Source: AP-15 sp963788085 (GTDB lineage Bacteria; Pseudomonadota; Alphaproteobacteria; ATCC43930; CGMCC-115725). Taken from it: a stretch of 64,000 nucleotides of DNA. Below, piece after piece: positions 39,186 through 48,484 of this stretch. A model generated the notes under the pieces. That model had not been told where the DNA came from. It saw nothing but the letters and a program-made list of their open reading frames with translations, and did not search any database. Positions within the stretch are counted from its first letter, which is position 1. Each line of letters begins with the position of its first letter. The position numbers and the translations under genes were made by a program. The stretch is from the NCBI GenBank assembly GCA_963788085.1, contig CAWBFS010000009.1, positions 236,326 to 300,325 on the forward strand, written 5' to 3'.

Positions 39186-39746
39186 TCAGGCGGCCTCGCG
39201 CGGGTAGTCGGAATTTTGGCGTCCGTGCGGACGGTCGTAGGTTGCCTCCGGCTCCTCCTTCATATCCATCAAGCGACGCAACATTTCACGGCCGCGGGAC
39301 AAGCGCGAGCGGACCGTTCCGATCGGAATGTCGAGCACCGCGGCCACCTCCTCGTAGCGCATTCCTTCGAGACCCACGAGCAGGATGACTTGCTTCTGCT
39401 CTTCCGGCAGCAGCCTAATCGCCCGTTCGAGGTCGCGCAGCTGCAGTGAGGCGCCGGCTCTTGGCGCCACCGTCAGCACCGGGGCGACGTCCTCCACCGC
39501 TACCACCACACCCTCGCGCACCGAGCGGCGGATCTCGTTCACATTTTGATTGTGCAAGATCGTGAAGAGCCAAGCGCGCAAATCGGTCCCGGGCTCCCAG
39601 AGATGCTCTTTGGCAATGGCGCGGACGAGGCAGCCTTGCACGAGATCGTCGGCTCGGGCCGCGTCCCGAGCGAGGGCCCGAGCGTACCGCCGCAGCCGAG
39701 GAATTTCATTTTGCAAAAGTCGGGCAAAATCGCTCATTGACATCAC
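39186..39746 (-). CDS. ECF-type RNA polymerase sigma factor
   Basis: 186 residues. Region 2: IPRLRRYARALARDAARADD, LVQGCLVRAIAKEHLWEPGT and DLRAWLFTILHNQNVNEIRR. Region 4: LLPEEQKQVILLVGLEGMRY, EEVAAVLDIPIGTVRSRLSR. No C-terminal extension. No anti-sigma gene lies next to it, so its signal is unknown; the type resembles EcfG/ECF15-ECF26-like factors of alphaproteobacteria but the subgroup was not assigned. Confidence 0.9.
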   Translation of the reverse strand: MMSMSDFARLLQNEIPRLRRYARALARDAARADDLVQGCLVRAIAKEHLWEPGTDLRAWLFTILHNQNVNEIRRSVREGVVVAVEDVAPVLTVAPRAGASLQLRDLERAIRLLPEEQKQVILLVGLEGMRYEEVAAVLDIPIGTVRSRLSRGREMLRRLMDMKEEPEATYDRPHGRQNSDYPREAA

Positions 39747-39955
39747 CTACGGGGTCTTCAAGCTCGGCCGGCCGAGTCGCTTCCGATTGAGGGTGAATAT
39801 AGTCCCACGCTGTAAACCTTCCGTGGCACCCCATGGCAAGCCCGTGAAATGTTGTTTTTAATTGTAACGGTTTTCGCCAATCCTCAGAGAGACGACGCGG
39901 TAATCATGCCATTGACGGGCTCGGCCTCGCCACTTTATCCTTGTTGCGCCGGACC

Positions 39956-40031
39956 GAGCCCGTAGCTCAGCCGGTAGAGCAACTGACTTTTAATCAGTAG
40001 GTCTCGGGTTCGAATCCCGACGGGCTCACCA
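39956..40031 (+). tRNA. tRNA-Lys (TTT)
   Basis: 76 nt with encoded CCA. Acceptor GAGCCCG/CGGGCTC, anticodon stem ACTGA/TCAGT with loop CTTTTAA giving TTT, T arm TCGGG TTCGAAT CCCGA. The region just downstream is disturbed by mobile-element debris, so this may be an integration site, but no second copy of its 3' end was seen. Confidence 0.95.
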
Positions 40032-40531
40032 ACAAATCAAATACTTACGAGGCGATCCCAAACCGAGACGAACCCCGTGTCCGAGTTGTGTCCGACAAAT
40101 TCGGTGGTCTAGGGCGGGGTGGGCGATGAATGAATGAAACGTCGGCGCCGTAATTCGGAAGATCTTCCGAATTAATGGCGCGGGATCTGCGATTCGGTCC
40201 GAGCCGACGCGATCCACCGCCCGGGCCGGCGGCTAATCCCTCGAGCTCCTCGCCCGCGGGCGACCAGGTCGCCCTTGGTAGAACGACCCGGTCGCGCATC
40301 TGAGCCCCTCAACCACCTGGGGGGAATCGGCGGGAAGGGCTCCGAAGCCCGCGACATACCGCGAAATTGCGCCAACAACACGAACGATCCACAGGGTCGG
40401 GACCGGTCTCGGGCGACGCGGGAGAGGATCCCACCGCCGGCGGCGGAGCCGCCCTGAAGTTCGGCCCCGCCGCCGCGGCCTGCTTTCCGGAGCTTGACGA
40501 GCTGCCGCCAAAAGCCGTCTCGCGATCTTTT
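40032..40531. other. gene-free stretch downstream of tRNA-Lys, with a 24-nt perfect palindrome
   Basis: No gene is seen in 500 bases. Positions 40151-40174 are a perfect palindrome centred on GGAAGATCTTCC with AT-rich flanks (TAATTC/GAATTA), embedded in GC-rich DNA. It could be a regulator operator or an element end. Confidence 0.45.
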
Positions 40532-41119
40532 TTACTCCGCGGCCGACCCCGCGCCGTCCCGAGGTTCAGGTAGATCCCCGCTCGGGAATGCCGGCGGTCG
40601 CCCGCCGGCGGCTGCCTGATAGCGCTCGCCCGATCGCGCGGGCCCCCCCACACAACCCCCGCGCGGAGAGCGCGCCGGCGGCGCCCGGCGCGGGCGGCAA
40701 GGCCGGTTTGGCGGTGTATCCAGACCGAAACGTCCATTTGTCGCAAGATCACGCTCGCGTGCCGCCGGCAGGAAGCCGATCGCCACGCCTGCCGCCAGTG
40801 CCAGGAACGAAAGCAGCGCCATCTCCAGGACCGGTGGCCATGGCGCCTCTTCGCTGTCCATGGACATGCGACGGGTGGTTGGCGGCGCATCGTCCTCGCC
40901 GGCGCTGCTGCCGTGATCGTGCGCGCCGGCAGCCGCGCGTGCCGGGCGTATCGTCATCATGCCGTGCTTGAGATGGTTGGCCACCAGCCACCAGTTCATC
41001 GGATAGGCGACGATGAAGTCGACCAGGAGCCCCATCGACATGACGAACCAGAAACTCGGCGTCGTCGGATCGGCCCCGGTGGCGATGCGCGCCTTCAGTG
41101 CCATCACTGTCGGCACCAT
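40532..41119 (-). pseudogene. truncated DUF4396 membrane protein
   Basis: The readable part FWFVMSMGLLVDFIVAYPMN and WWLVANHLKHGMM is the C-terminal membrane pair of DUF4396 proteins, and a further helix (MALLSFLALAAGVAIGFLPA) follows. The N-terminal part of the family is missing: sequence identity stops at about 41119, where a truncated transposase begins. The last 70 residues (Arg/Pro-rich) are probably read out of the original frame. A broken gene. Confidence 0.6.
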
Positions 41120-41412
41120 CGCCCTTCGCGCGATCGGGCTTGCCGCAGTTTGTTGCGATCGAGCCGATAGTTGAATGTAGCGCTGTCAGCGGCGACCTCG
41201 ATGACGACCAGGCGCCAGGCGGTGCGGGACTGATCGCGTGCGGCGCCGAGCTTCATCAGCAGTTCCTCGCGCGTCAACTGCATGGTGGAGAGTTGCTTGA
41301 GCCGGGCCCACAGCCGCTTCAGCTGCCGCCGACGGATCGCCCGCTCCTTGGCGACGCGGTCACGGCTTTGCGCCAAGACGTAGAGCTCGCCCAGCTGCGG
41401 CAATAGTTTGAC

Positions 41413-41435
41413 CCCAGCCTTCGCCGGGGCAGGCT
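41413..41435 (+). repeat. 23-bp palindromic insert, copy C (inverted relative to the others)
   Basis: CCCAGCCTTCGCCGGGGCAG plus GCT, inserted between the codons for Val-Gln and Val-Lys of the transposase. The core CCTTCGCCGGGG is the reverse complement of copies A and B. Confidence 0.75.
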
Positions 41436-41724
41436 CTGCACTCCGGGTCGCGCCTGTTGCCACGGCTGGGCGACCAGATGCTTCTCCAAACGCGTCAAGC
41501 GCCCCTTCGGCGTGCCCACCAGATAATGCACCGGCGGGTCGGCCGCGCGCATCTCTGCGAGTACCTCTTCGGTCGGCACGCCGCGGTCCATCAGCCAGAC
41601 CCGGCGCGCCTTGCCGTATTGCCGCTCGATGCGCTCGAGAAACCCACGCAACGTCGTCTTGTCGGCCGTGTTGCCGGGCAGCACGTCATAGGCCAGCGGC
41701 AGACCTTCGGGCGCCACCACCAGA

Positions 41725-41747
41725 GCCTGCCCTCGCGGAAGCGGGGG
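41725..41747 (+). repeat. 23-bp palindromic insert, copy B
   Basis: GCCTGCCCTCGCGGAAGCGG plus GGG, inserted in the codon for Ala of the IVI-ALVVAPEG stretch. It has diverged from copy A in the stem but keeps the GAGCCTGCCC left edge. Confidence 0.75.
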
Positions 41748-41842
41748 GCAATGACGATCTGCACACAATCCGGCCGGTGATCGCGCGAATAGCCAAAGCG
41801 GCGCTTGTCGCCCTCGGGAAACGGCGGATCGGCTTCGAAATA

Positions 41843-41865
41843 GAGCCTGCCCCGGCGAAGGCCGG
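41843..41865 (+). repeat. 23-bp palindromic insert, copy A
   Basis: GAGCCTGCCCCGGCGAAGGC plus CGG, inserted between Thr and Tyr of the LTST-YFEADPP stretch. The core CCCCGGCGAAGGCCGGGG folds into a tight hairpin. Confidence 0.75.
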
Positions 41866-42522
41866 GGTGCTCGTCAGATCGTAGAGCAGCACGTCGTAGC
41901 TGATGTTGAACAGATCGCGCCACCGCGCCGTCAAGTGATCGAAGACCGCTTGCTTGTATGTCAGCAACTGATCATGGCAGCGATACAGCTTGTGGATCTC
42001 GGCAAGCCCGGCATCCTCGCCGAGCAGATCAGCCAAGGCACTACGCAGAAACCACTCCCGGTGCAGGCGCCACTCGCTTCCCGGCGCCAGCAGACGGTAC
42101 GCGACCAGCACGAACAGGACCTGATCCCAGCGCGTCCCCTTACGGCTCACGCCCAGCCGCTTGGACCAGAATTGATCCAGCTCCAGCTCGCGCCACAGTA
42201 GCAGCGCCAGCCAGCACGCGCCCCACTGCCGCGGTCGGCGCAGCTGCAATTCCGACAGCTTGACGCCGACAATCGAGGCGTCCGCCAGCAGTCCCTCGCA
42301 GCGGTCTTCCGGAAACAGCGACAGCGTGCGGGGTTGCGCAGCACCGTCTTCCAAAACCGCGATCGACTGCCGCCACGCCAACTCTTGCGTGTCGTTGATC
42401 TCGCCCAGATACAGCACGTGCCGCTGCACCACGCGCCCGCTGGCGACCCGCGTGTTCTCGACAACGCTCCAATAGCGGTGTTGCTTGCCATCCTTCCGGC
42501 GAACTTTGCAGCGCAAGAACAT

Positions 42523-43038
42523 GATGGCCGCCAATTATCGGCACATTGGCGGCCGTGAAAATAGACTTGGTCGGCACTACAGCCGATTTTTGCCATTTCG
42601 GCCCGCCGCGCCCCTTGCCGGTCAATCACTTGCTCGGCGAAAATCGCGAAACGGCGGGTCGAATCGGCGAAGTTGGGCTAGTTGTCGGGAGCGCGGAATT
42701 GGAGCTCGCGGCGTCGCTGCAGAGATCGGCGAGAGTTCTGCATCGCATCCCACTGCGGTTATTTCGCGAACAAGCTGCTGACGGAGGTTACACATGCCGA
42801 ATGGCTCAAAAAGGGTCGGTTTCGGTCCTTCGTCGGCACGTGTCCGGACGGCGAGGTAGCGCCGTTTCCAGTCATTCGTGGGACCACGGTGAGACTACGG
42901 GGATGCGTCGAAACCGGCCGCTCTGCATTCAGTCTCCTGGTTTCTATCTCGATGCTCCAGAAGGACAACTCACCGACGAAGGTGAATGGTAGCTTGTCCC
43001 TTCGCCCGTCACTAGGGTCGGCGCTTTTCGCAACCACG
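42523..43038. other. non-coding stretch between transposase and spondin-like gene
   Basis: Several overlapping open frames exist but none has a ribosome binding site, recognisable motif or consistent codon use. The first 100 bases probably contain the outer end of the transposon (around the GGCCGCCAATTATCGGC stretch). Confidence 0.35.
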
Positions 43039-43449
43039 TCACTTCGGCGTAACTGTCATCCGTGCAACCGGTTTTGCCACGTCCCATCCCCAGTCGGCCG
43101 GGGCGTCGGCGTCGCCGCGGATGCCTGCATGGCGACGGATGGGCAGCTTCTCTTCCGGGCGACCGAGACCGCCGAGGGCGGGAAGATCCTCCTTCTTCTC
43201 GGTGTTCTGCTCCGTGCCCGCATCGTACGCATAAAGATCGAACACCGTCGGTTTGTCGATCTTGAACAAGTCGATGCTCTGCGGCCCGAGGAAGCCGTCA
43301 TTGGTCATTCCAAGCATGATCGCCCCCGAAACGAGCGGATACTCGGCGCTCACTTTGAGAACGGCTTTCTGCTTTTGACCCGGATCGATCGGGTAGATCA
43401 CCGTGGTCGAACCGAAGTCTTTGCCGATGCCCCTCATCGTCTCGTACAT
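43039..43449 (-). CDS. spondin-domain protein, N-terminus truncated
   Basis: 137 codons from ATG 43449, but the family-like reading continues upstream without a start (PASLGPELLAEDGNIDPF just before). It stops at a TAG near 43590 with the domain start missing or in another frame. The Spondin_N pattern is clear: SGAIMLGMTNDGFLGPQSID, VFDLYAYDAGTEQNTEKKED, RRHAGIRGDADAPADWGWDV and AKPVARMTVTP. Such bacterial proteins are exported and their role is unknown. Truncated or frameshifted at the 5' end. Confidence 0.6.
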   Translation of the reverse strand: MYETMRGIGKDFGSTTVIYPIDPGQKQKAVLKVSAEYPLVSGAIMLGMTNDGFLGPQSIDLFKIDKPTVFDLYAYDAGTEQNTEKKEDLPALGGLGRPEEKLPIRRHAGIRGDADAPADWGWDVAKPVARMTVTPK

Positions 43450-43678
43450 GAACGGGTCAATGTTACCATCCTCGGCGAGGAGTTCAGGCCCTAGAGAGGC
43501 GGGTTCTCCCTCTTCCGGAGCTGAGGGCAGACCGGCCGTACCATCAACCTTGCGACGACGGCCGCCCTTGACCCAAAGCGGACGGCCTATCGTCTAACGC
43601 ACCGCTATTCCTCAACCGACTCCCCACATCGTCCTCACGACACAAAATTGTAAAAATTCTCGACAAGCTAACCAGAGT

Positions 43679-44034
43679 TCACGGCTTTCCGCCGATCACC
43701 ACTGGGATGTGCTCGATCTCCGGATTCATTGCGTTGCCGTCGACGCGGATCTCGGCCATGACGATGTAATGGCCGGCCGGTAGTCTGCTGTCGAGCTCGA
43801 CCGCGAACGTCAGATCTTCCGGCGGAAACAAGACGCCAAGGAGTGCGATCCGGCCGTCGGCGTCCATCACCACGTACCGGCATTCCGGGGCGGCGCGCTT
43901 GCGAAGCGTGGCATCGACGAGCGACGACCGCCGTCGGCCACCTGATCTTGGTCTGCAGACTTCCACGTTGCGATTTGATTGTAAGGGAGCACGATACGCC
44001 AATCGTCATCATCGATAAACTCGACGAATATCAT
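43679..44034 (-). pseudogene. unrecognised gene fragment
   Basis: A plausible start at 44034 (MIFVEFIDDDDWRIVLPYNQ) and a C-terminal block in another frame (MDADGRIALLGVLFPPEDLT, AVELDSRLPAGHYIVMAEIR) suggest one small frameshifted gene upstream of the spondin gene. No family recognised. Coding character is supported only by the amino-acid pattern. Confidence 0.3.
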
Positions 44035-44263
44035 CTTGCATTTGACACTTCGCCGGCAATCGTAAAGGCTCGGATGAAGGCCGCTCAGATGATCACCTTC
44101 GTACGTCCTGACCCTGCTCGATTCCGTCGCATTCGCTGCGGCCTCCGCACGGCAGATTTTTTTGAGAAGGGAAAAGGTGGGCGCGACGGTTGATCAGATC
44201 ACCTGGGTGGAACAATCCTTGGGTTGGGGCTTTCGCAACGGCCTAACCGGAGGGAGCTACATC

Positions 44264-45046
44264 ATGTTGAAGGGCAAAGTGGCTGTCGTTACCGGCTCCA
44301 CGAGCGGGATTGGACTCGGTATTGCGCGCGCGCTAGCCGCCGGGGGGGCGGATCTCGTGATCAACGGCTTCGGCGAGGTCGCAGCTATCGAGAAGCTGCG
44401 CCAGGAGATTGCTACGACCCACGGGGTTCGAGTGGCCTTTAGCGCCGCCGATCTCTCCAAGCCAACCGACGCCACGGGGCTGATCGAGCATGCGACGCGC
44501 GAACTCGGACGCGTCGATGTGCTCGTCAACAACGCGGGCATCCAGCATGTTGCGCCAGTGCACGAATTCCCAGTCGAGCGCTGGGATGCAGTCATCGCGA
44601 TCAACCTGACCGCAGTATTCTTGACCACTCGTGCGGTGCTGCCGCAAATGCTAGCGCGGGACTGGGGTCGGATCATCAACATTGCGTCGGTACACGGGTT
44701 GGTCGCGTCGGTGGACAAGTCCGCGTACGTCGCATCCAAGCATGGCGTCGTCGGCTTCACGAAAGTTGTGGCGCTGGAGACGGCGACCACCGGCATCACC
44801 TGCAACGCGATCTGCCCCGGCTGGGTGCTCACGCCGCTGGTGCAAAGGCAGATTGACGCCCTTGCCGCCCGCGAGAACCTGGACCCCGAGGAAGCCAAGG
44901 TGAAGCTGCTCGGCGAGAAACAGCCCTCTCTGGAGTTCACCACCCCGGAGCAACTCGGCGCGCTCGCCGTATTTCTCTGCTCGGACGCGGCAGCGCAGCT
45001 CAACGGCGTGGCGCTGCCGGTCGACGGTGGCTGGACCGCACGGTGA
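44264..45046 (+). CDS. bdhA: D-3-hydroxybutyrate dehydrogenase
   Basis: 260 residues from ATG 44264, with GGAGGGAG upstream. A classical SDR: KVAVVTGSTSGIGLGIARAL (NAD site), NNAGIQHVAPVHEFPVERWD, RIINIASVHGLVASVDKSAY (catalytic Ser and Tyr) and VASKHGVVGFTKVVALE (Lys), CPGWVLTPLVQRQID and the FLCSDAAAQLNGVALPVDGG ending. Oxidises (R)-3-hydroxybutyrate to acetoacetate in PHB breakdown. Its neighbours (GntP permeases, patatin-DUF3734) support that role. It ends convergently with the first GntP gene. Confidence 0.92.
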   Translation: MLKGKVAVVTGSTSGIGLGIARALAAGGADLVINGFGEVAAIEKLRQEIATTHGVRVAFSAADLSKPTDATGLIEHATRELGRVDVLVNNAGIQHVAPVHEFPVERWDAVIAINLTAVFLTTRAVLPQMLARDWGRIINIASVHGLVASVDKSAYVASKHGVVGFTKVVALETATTGITCNAICPGWVLTPLVQRQIDALAARENLDPEEAKVKLLGEKQPSLEFTTPEQLGALAVFLCSDAAAQLNGVALPVDGGWTAR

Positions 45047-45073
45047 CGCGAGGCGGACGGCCGGGGAGGTGAT

Positions 45074-46531
45074 TCAAAAGGCCCCGAATAGCTTCCCCAG
45101 CGTGATGACGAACACCAGTGCGATCAGCGGTCCCACGAGTTCCGACCATCATGATCTCGCGGTAGCTCCCCCGTTGGGTCGCGCCGCAGATCGCCAGCAG
45201 GGTAACGACCGCACCGTTGTGCGGCAGCATGGCGAGCGCACCGGAGCTGATGGCGGCCACGCGGTGCATCAATTCCGGGTGAATGCTCATGTCTGCAGCC
45301 AGTTGGGCGTAGGTCTCGCCCAGCGCGTTCAGCGCGATGATCAATCCGCCCGAAGCAGAACCGGTAATGCCGCCCATCACATTGGCGGCGACGGCAATCG
45401 ACACCAGTGGCCCACCGGGAACCGCCAGAAATCCGTCGCGTACCAGGGCGAACGCAGGCAACGCCGCCACAACGGCGCCGAAACCCACCAGGCTGGCCGT
45501 GTTGAGCGCGGGCAGCACGGAGGCATTGGCGCCGGCATCGAGGGTCTTGCGCAGCTCCGGCAGACGTTTGCGGAGGATCAGCACCAGAACCAGCGAGGCA
45601 ACCGCCAACGCAGTCACGACGGACCAGACACCACTCACCGCAGAGAGCGAGGTTTCACCAAACCGCGGCTCGGCGAGGAACCCGGTATACATCCGCGGCA
45701 GCACCAGCAGACTCATGATGAGGTTGACGGCGAGCACGATAAGGATTGGCGCCACTGCCAGCGCAAAAGGCGGCAACTGCTCGCTCCGATGGCCGCGCGA
45801 CAGTTCGGCAGGGTCGAAGTTATCCGCGTTCGTGGCGCGCTCGCGCACGAACTGTTCATCGGCAGTCGTCTGCGTTTCGGAGCTGTAACCCTGCCGGCGC
45901 GCCGCGCGCGCGTCTCTATCGCGCGCAGCCACCACAGGCCGAAGCCCAGGATGGTTGCAGACGCTAGGATGCCGAGACCCGGCGCCGCAAAGAGCGTGGT
46001 GCCGAAATACGCCATCGAAATAGCGTTCTGGATTGCGGGGGTGCCCGGCAGAGCCGTCATTGTGAAGGTGAAGGCGCCAAGCGCGATCGCCGGCGGGATC
46101 AGCCGGTGCGGAACCGCCGCCTGCCGGAACAACGCGTCCGCCACCGGGAACACGGCGAAGGCTACGACGAAGAGGCTGACACCACCATAGGTGAGCGCTG
46201 CACAAGCCAGCACCACCGCCATCACCGCACGCGTCTCTCCCAGCCGCTCGGTTATAGTGCGGGCCATGGAAAGCGCCGCGCCGCTATCATCCATGAGCTT
46301 GCCGAATACGCCCCCGAGCAGGAAGAGCGGGAAAAAATTCACGACGAAACGTCCCGTGCCCTGCATAAAGGTCAGGGTCCATTTGGCGAGTAGCGGCTCT
46401 CCCGAGAAGGCGGCGGCCACAATCGCCGCCGCCGGCGCCGCCAGCAGCAGGGTGTAGCCCCGAAAGGCGAGGAAGATGAGGAAGCCGAGCGCGATCAGGA
46501 TACCGAGCAGTTCGACGACGTAAGCGCTCAT
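45074..46531 (-). pseudogene. GntP-family permease (probably 3-hydroxybutyrate), two frameshifts
   Basis: From ATG 46531: MSAYVVELLGILIALGFLIF, GRFVVNFFPLFLLGGVFGKL, MDDSGAALSMARTITERLGE and PGTPAIQNAISMAYFGTTLF. A shift near 45895 leads to LPPFALAVAPILIVLAVNLI, ASVLPALNTASLVGFGAVVA, GGITGSASGGLIIALNALGE and GALAMLPHNGAVVTLLAICG. A second shift near 45135 restores GPLIALVFVITLGKLFGAF before the stop at 45074. About 12 membrane segments. A close relative of the gene at 56126; next to bdhA it most likely imports 3-hydroxybutyrate. Confidence 0.8.
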
Positions 46532-46663
46532 GACACTCCTCTGAGAGGGCTGGGAACCCGCGAACCACGGCGGTACGTGGGAAAACGAGAGCCCGCCTGC
46601 CGTCGGTCAGGTGGCGTGTCAGGTCGCGATGGGCGGGCGGTCAGCGTCGTGGCTTGCCTTCGC

Positions 46664-46759
46664 CTACCCGACCATGCGCGAGAGCGCGAACACGACTGAC
46701 ATCAAGATCACAATCACTCCCGTGGCGACGACCAGTCGGTCGGCAAATAAACGACGCAT
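46664..46759 (-). CDS. 31-residue membrane peptide in operon with ferric-reductase-like gene
   Basis: ATG 46759 to TAG 46664, with GGAGG seven bases before the start. The sequence RRLFADRLVVATGVIVILMS plus VVFALSRMVG is a single membrane helix with a positively charged N-terminus. It begins 11 bases after the stop of the oxidoreductase and shares its strand, so it is likely a small accessory subunit. Too short for standard gene callers. Confidence 0.6.
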   Translation of the reverse strand: MRRLFADRLVVATGVIVILMSVVFALSRMVG

Positions 46760-46770
46760 CGGGAGCCTCC

Positions 46771-48093
46771 TTAAACGAAGCTATAGCGTTCGGAATGGTA
46801 CTTCGACAGCGGTACGTTCAGCTCGCCGAGAGCCTTTTCAATCGCATCCATCATCACGTCCGGCCCGCAGATGAAGTACTCATGGTCGGAATATGGCGGG
46901 GCCAGGTGACGTTTGAACATCTCAGCGGTGATGAACCCCTGCTCGCCCGTCCAGCCAGCCGGCGGATCCGCGAGCACGTAGACAATCGTCAGGTTGAGCC
47001 GCGCTTGCAGCGCTTCAAGCTCTTCACGGAAAGTGATCGAATCCCAGTCCTTGACGCCGTAAAGCAGGATTACGGGCCGCTTGTCGCCTTGGTCGGCGAG
47101 CGTGCGGATCATGCTCATCATGGGCGTGACGCCGATGCCACCGGCGATCAACACGTGCATGTCCGCCGGGTTGCCGATGGTGAATGCGCCGTACGGCCCG
47201 TCGAGGTAGACGCGCTGCCCCACCGGCACTTTGTCAATCGCGCTCGTGAAGTCGCCCAGATTCCTGATCGACATCTCGACGCGCCCGTCTGTAACCTCGG
47301 CGCTGGACGAGAATGAGAACGGGTGCCCGGTAATCTTGAAGGGGCTTCCCCAGAGCGTCAGCCAGCCGAACTGGCCAGGGCTGAAGCGGAAGCCGGGGTG
47401 ACCATCCGGGTGCATCACCAACGTCGAGGTGTCGCCGCGTTCCTCGCGCACTTCCGAGACGCGGTAGGGCCGGCGGAGCATGAACAGCGGCTTGACGATG
47501 CGCACGTAAAGCAGCAACCCGATCCAGAAGACCGTCAGGCCGATCCACAGCGCCCGCTTCGCGGGGACGACCAAGTAGAAGCCCGATCCCACCATGTGCA
47601 GGATCCCTGCCGTGATGGCGACAACGGCGAGCGCGATATGAGTGAGGTGCCACGCCTCGTAGCTGATCTTCAGCCTCACGCGCCACAGTGCCGTCACCAC
47701 CAGCGCGATGACCGCGACAATCGACAAGACCGCGAGTCGGGCGCTCCACGGCGCCTGGATGACATTGAGCGGCGCGAGCAATTCCGGCTGGGTGGCGAAA
47801 ATGATGAGCGCATGCGCCACGACCAGGCCGACCGCTATCAGCGAGATCTGGCGATGAAAGTGATAGATGACGTCCTCGCCCCACGGCTCGGTGACGTAAC
47901 GAAAGCGTGCCATGAGGCCGAATTGCAGGCCCATCATCGCCAGGCCGGAGTAGCCGAGCGCAACCGCGAACTCGGTCCAGAAACCGCGCGCGGGCGGCAA
48001 CGATCCCGCTAACAGCACGAACAACGGGGCGAGGATGAACAGAAGATAGACCGCAACCCAGGCTGCCCCACGTACGGCATAGCGAAGGCGCAT
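46771..48093 (-). CDS. ferric-reductase-like transmembrane flavin oxidoreductase
   Basis: 440 residues from ATG 48093, preceded by GGAAGG. The N-terminal half (1-215) has six hydrophobic helices with paired His (YHFHRQISLIAVGLVVAHAL, YEAWHLTHIALAVVAITAGI) typical of heme-binding ferric reductase domains. The C-terminal half is a FAD/NAD(P)H reductase: GHPFSFSSSAE (FAD), YLDGPYGAFTIG, LIAGGIGVTPMMSMIRTLAD and YFICGPDVMMDAIEKAL. It moves electrons from NAD(P)H across the inner membrane; the acceptor is unknown. Divergent from the oxidase operon at 48485. Confidence 0.85.
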   Translation of the reverse strand: MRLRYAVRGAAWVAVYLLFILAPLFVLLAGSLPPARGFWTEFAVALGYSGLAMMGLQFGLMARFRYVTEPWGEDVIYHFHRQISLIAVGLVVAHALIIFATQPELLAPLNVIQAPWSARLAVLSIVAVIALVVTALWRVRLKISYEAWHLTHIALAVVAITAGILHMVGSGFYLVVPAKRALWIGLTVFWIGLLLYVRIVKPLFMLRRPYRVSEVREERGDTSTLVMHPDGHPGFRFSPGQFGWLTLWGSPFKITGHPFSFSSSAEVTDGRVEMSIRNLGDFTSAIDKVPVGQRVYLDGPYGAFTIGNPADMHVLIAGGIGVTPMMSMIRTLADQGDKRPVILLYGVKDWDSITFREELEALQARLNLTIVYVLADPPAGWTGEQGFITAEMFKRHLAPPYSDHEYFICGPDVMMDAIEKALGELNVPLSKYHSERYSFV

Positions 48094-48484
48094 AGACTGT
48101 TCCCTTCCGATGATCACGACCCGGTGAGTATCTCGCGATGCGTTCCGGAAGAGGCACAGCCGAAGGGGAGAGCCGAAACGAACCCACGCCGATAACTCGA
48201 CCCGCGGCTCTGCCTTCCGGCCACTCGCTGCTCGATCCCTCTCCGAATCCGCCTCGCTGGCCGCGAAGCGGACAGGCATGCATCTACTCTGCACGACCGA
48301 CTCGGGAGATGTCCAATCCGGAAGTAATCCGGAACGCACCGATGGACATAGCGTTGGGCGTGTGCAGGCCGCGGAATTATGGCCGCTGCTTTTCCCTCTA
48401 GCCGCTCGATTTGCTGCTCGTTAAAATGAGATCGTGCCCGCGGCCCGCGACGGGGAGGAGGCGCGAGCGCAGCGTGGGGATCCA
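48094..48484. other. divergent intergenic region
   Basis: 390 bases separate the ferric-reductase-like gene from the oxidase operon and must hold both promoters. No gene and no clear consensus promoter is seen. Confidence 0.4.

Larger units (their letters stand above)
41120..42522 (-). pseudogene. IS1634-like (IS4 superfamily) transposase, truncated and interrupted by three 23-bp inserts
   Basis: From ATG 42522, MFLRCKVRRKDGKQHRYWSV, VVQRHVLYLGEIND and RWDQVLFVLVAYRLLAPGSE give the N-terminal half, then VLLYDLTST reaches the first catalytic Asp region. Three frame changes follow, each of +2, at 41865, 41747 and 41435. Each coincides with a 23-bp palindromic insert; removing them restores YFEADPPFPEGDKRRFGYSR, ALVVAPEGLPLAYDVLPGNT, RQYGKARRVWLMDRGVPTEE and VKLLPQLGELYVLAQSRDRV in one frame. 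The C-terminal third (with the Glu of the DDE triad) is absent: the gene ends at a junction with DUF4396 near 41120. Confidence 0.8.
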
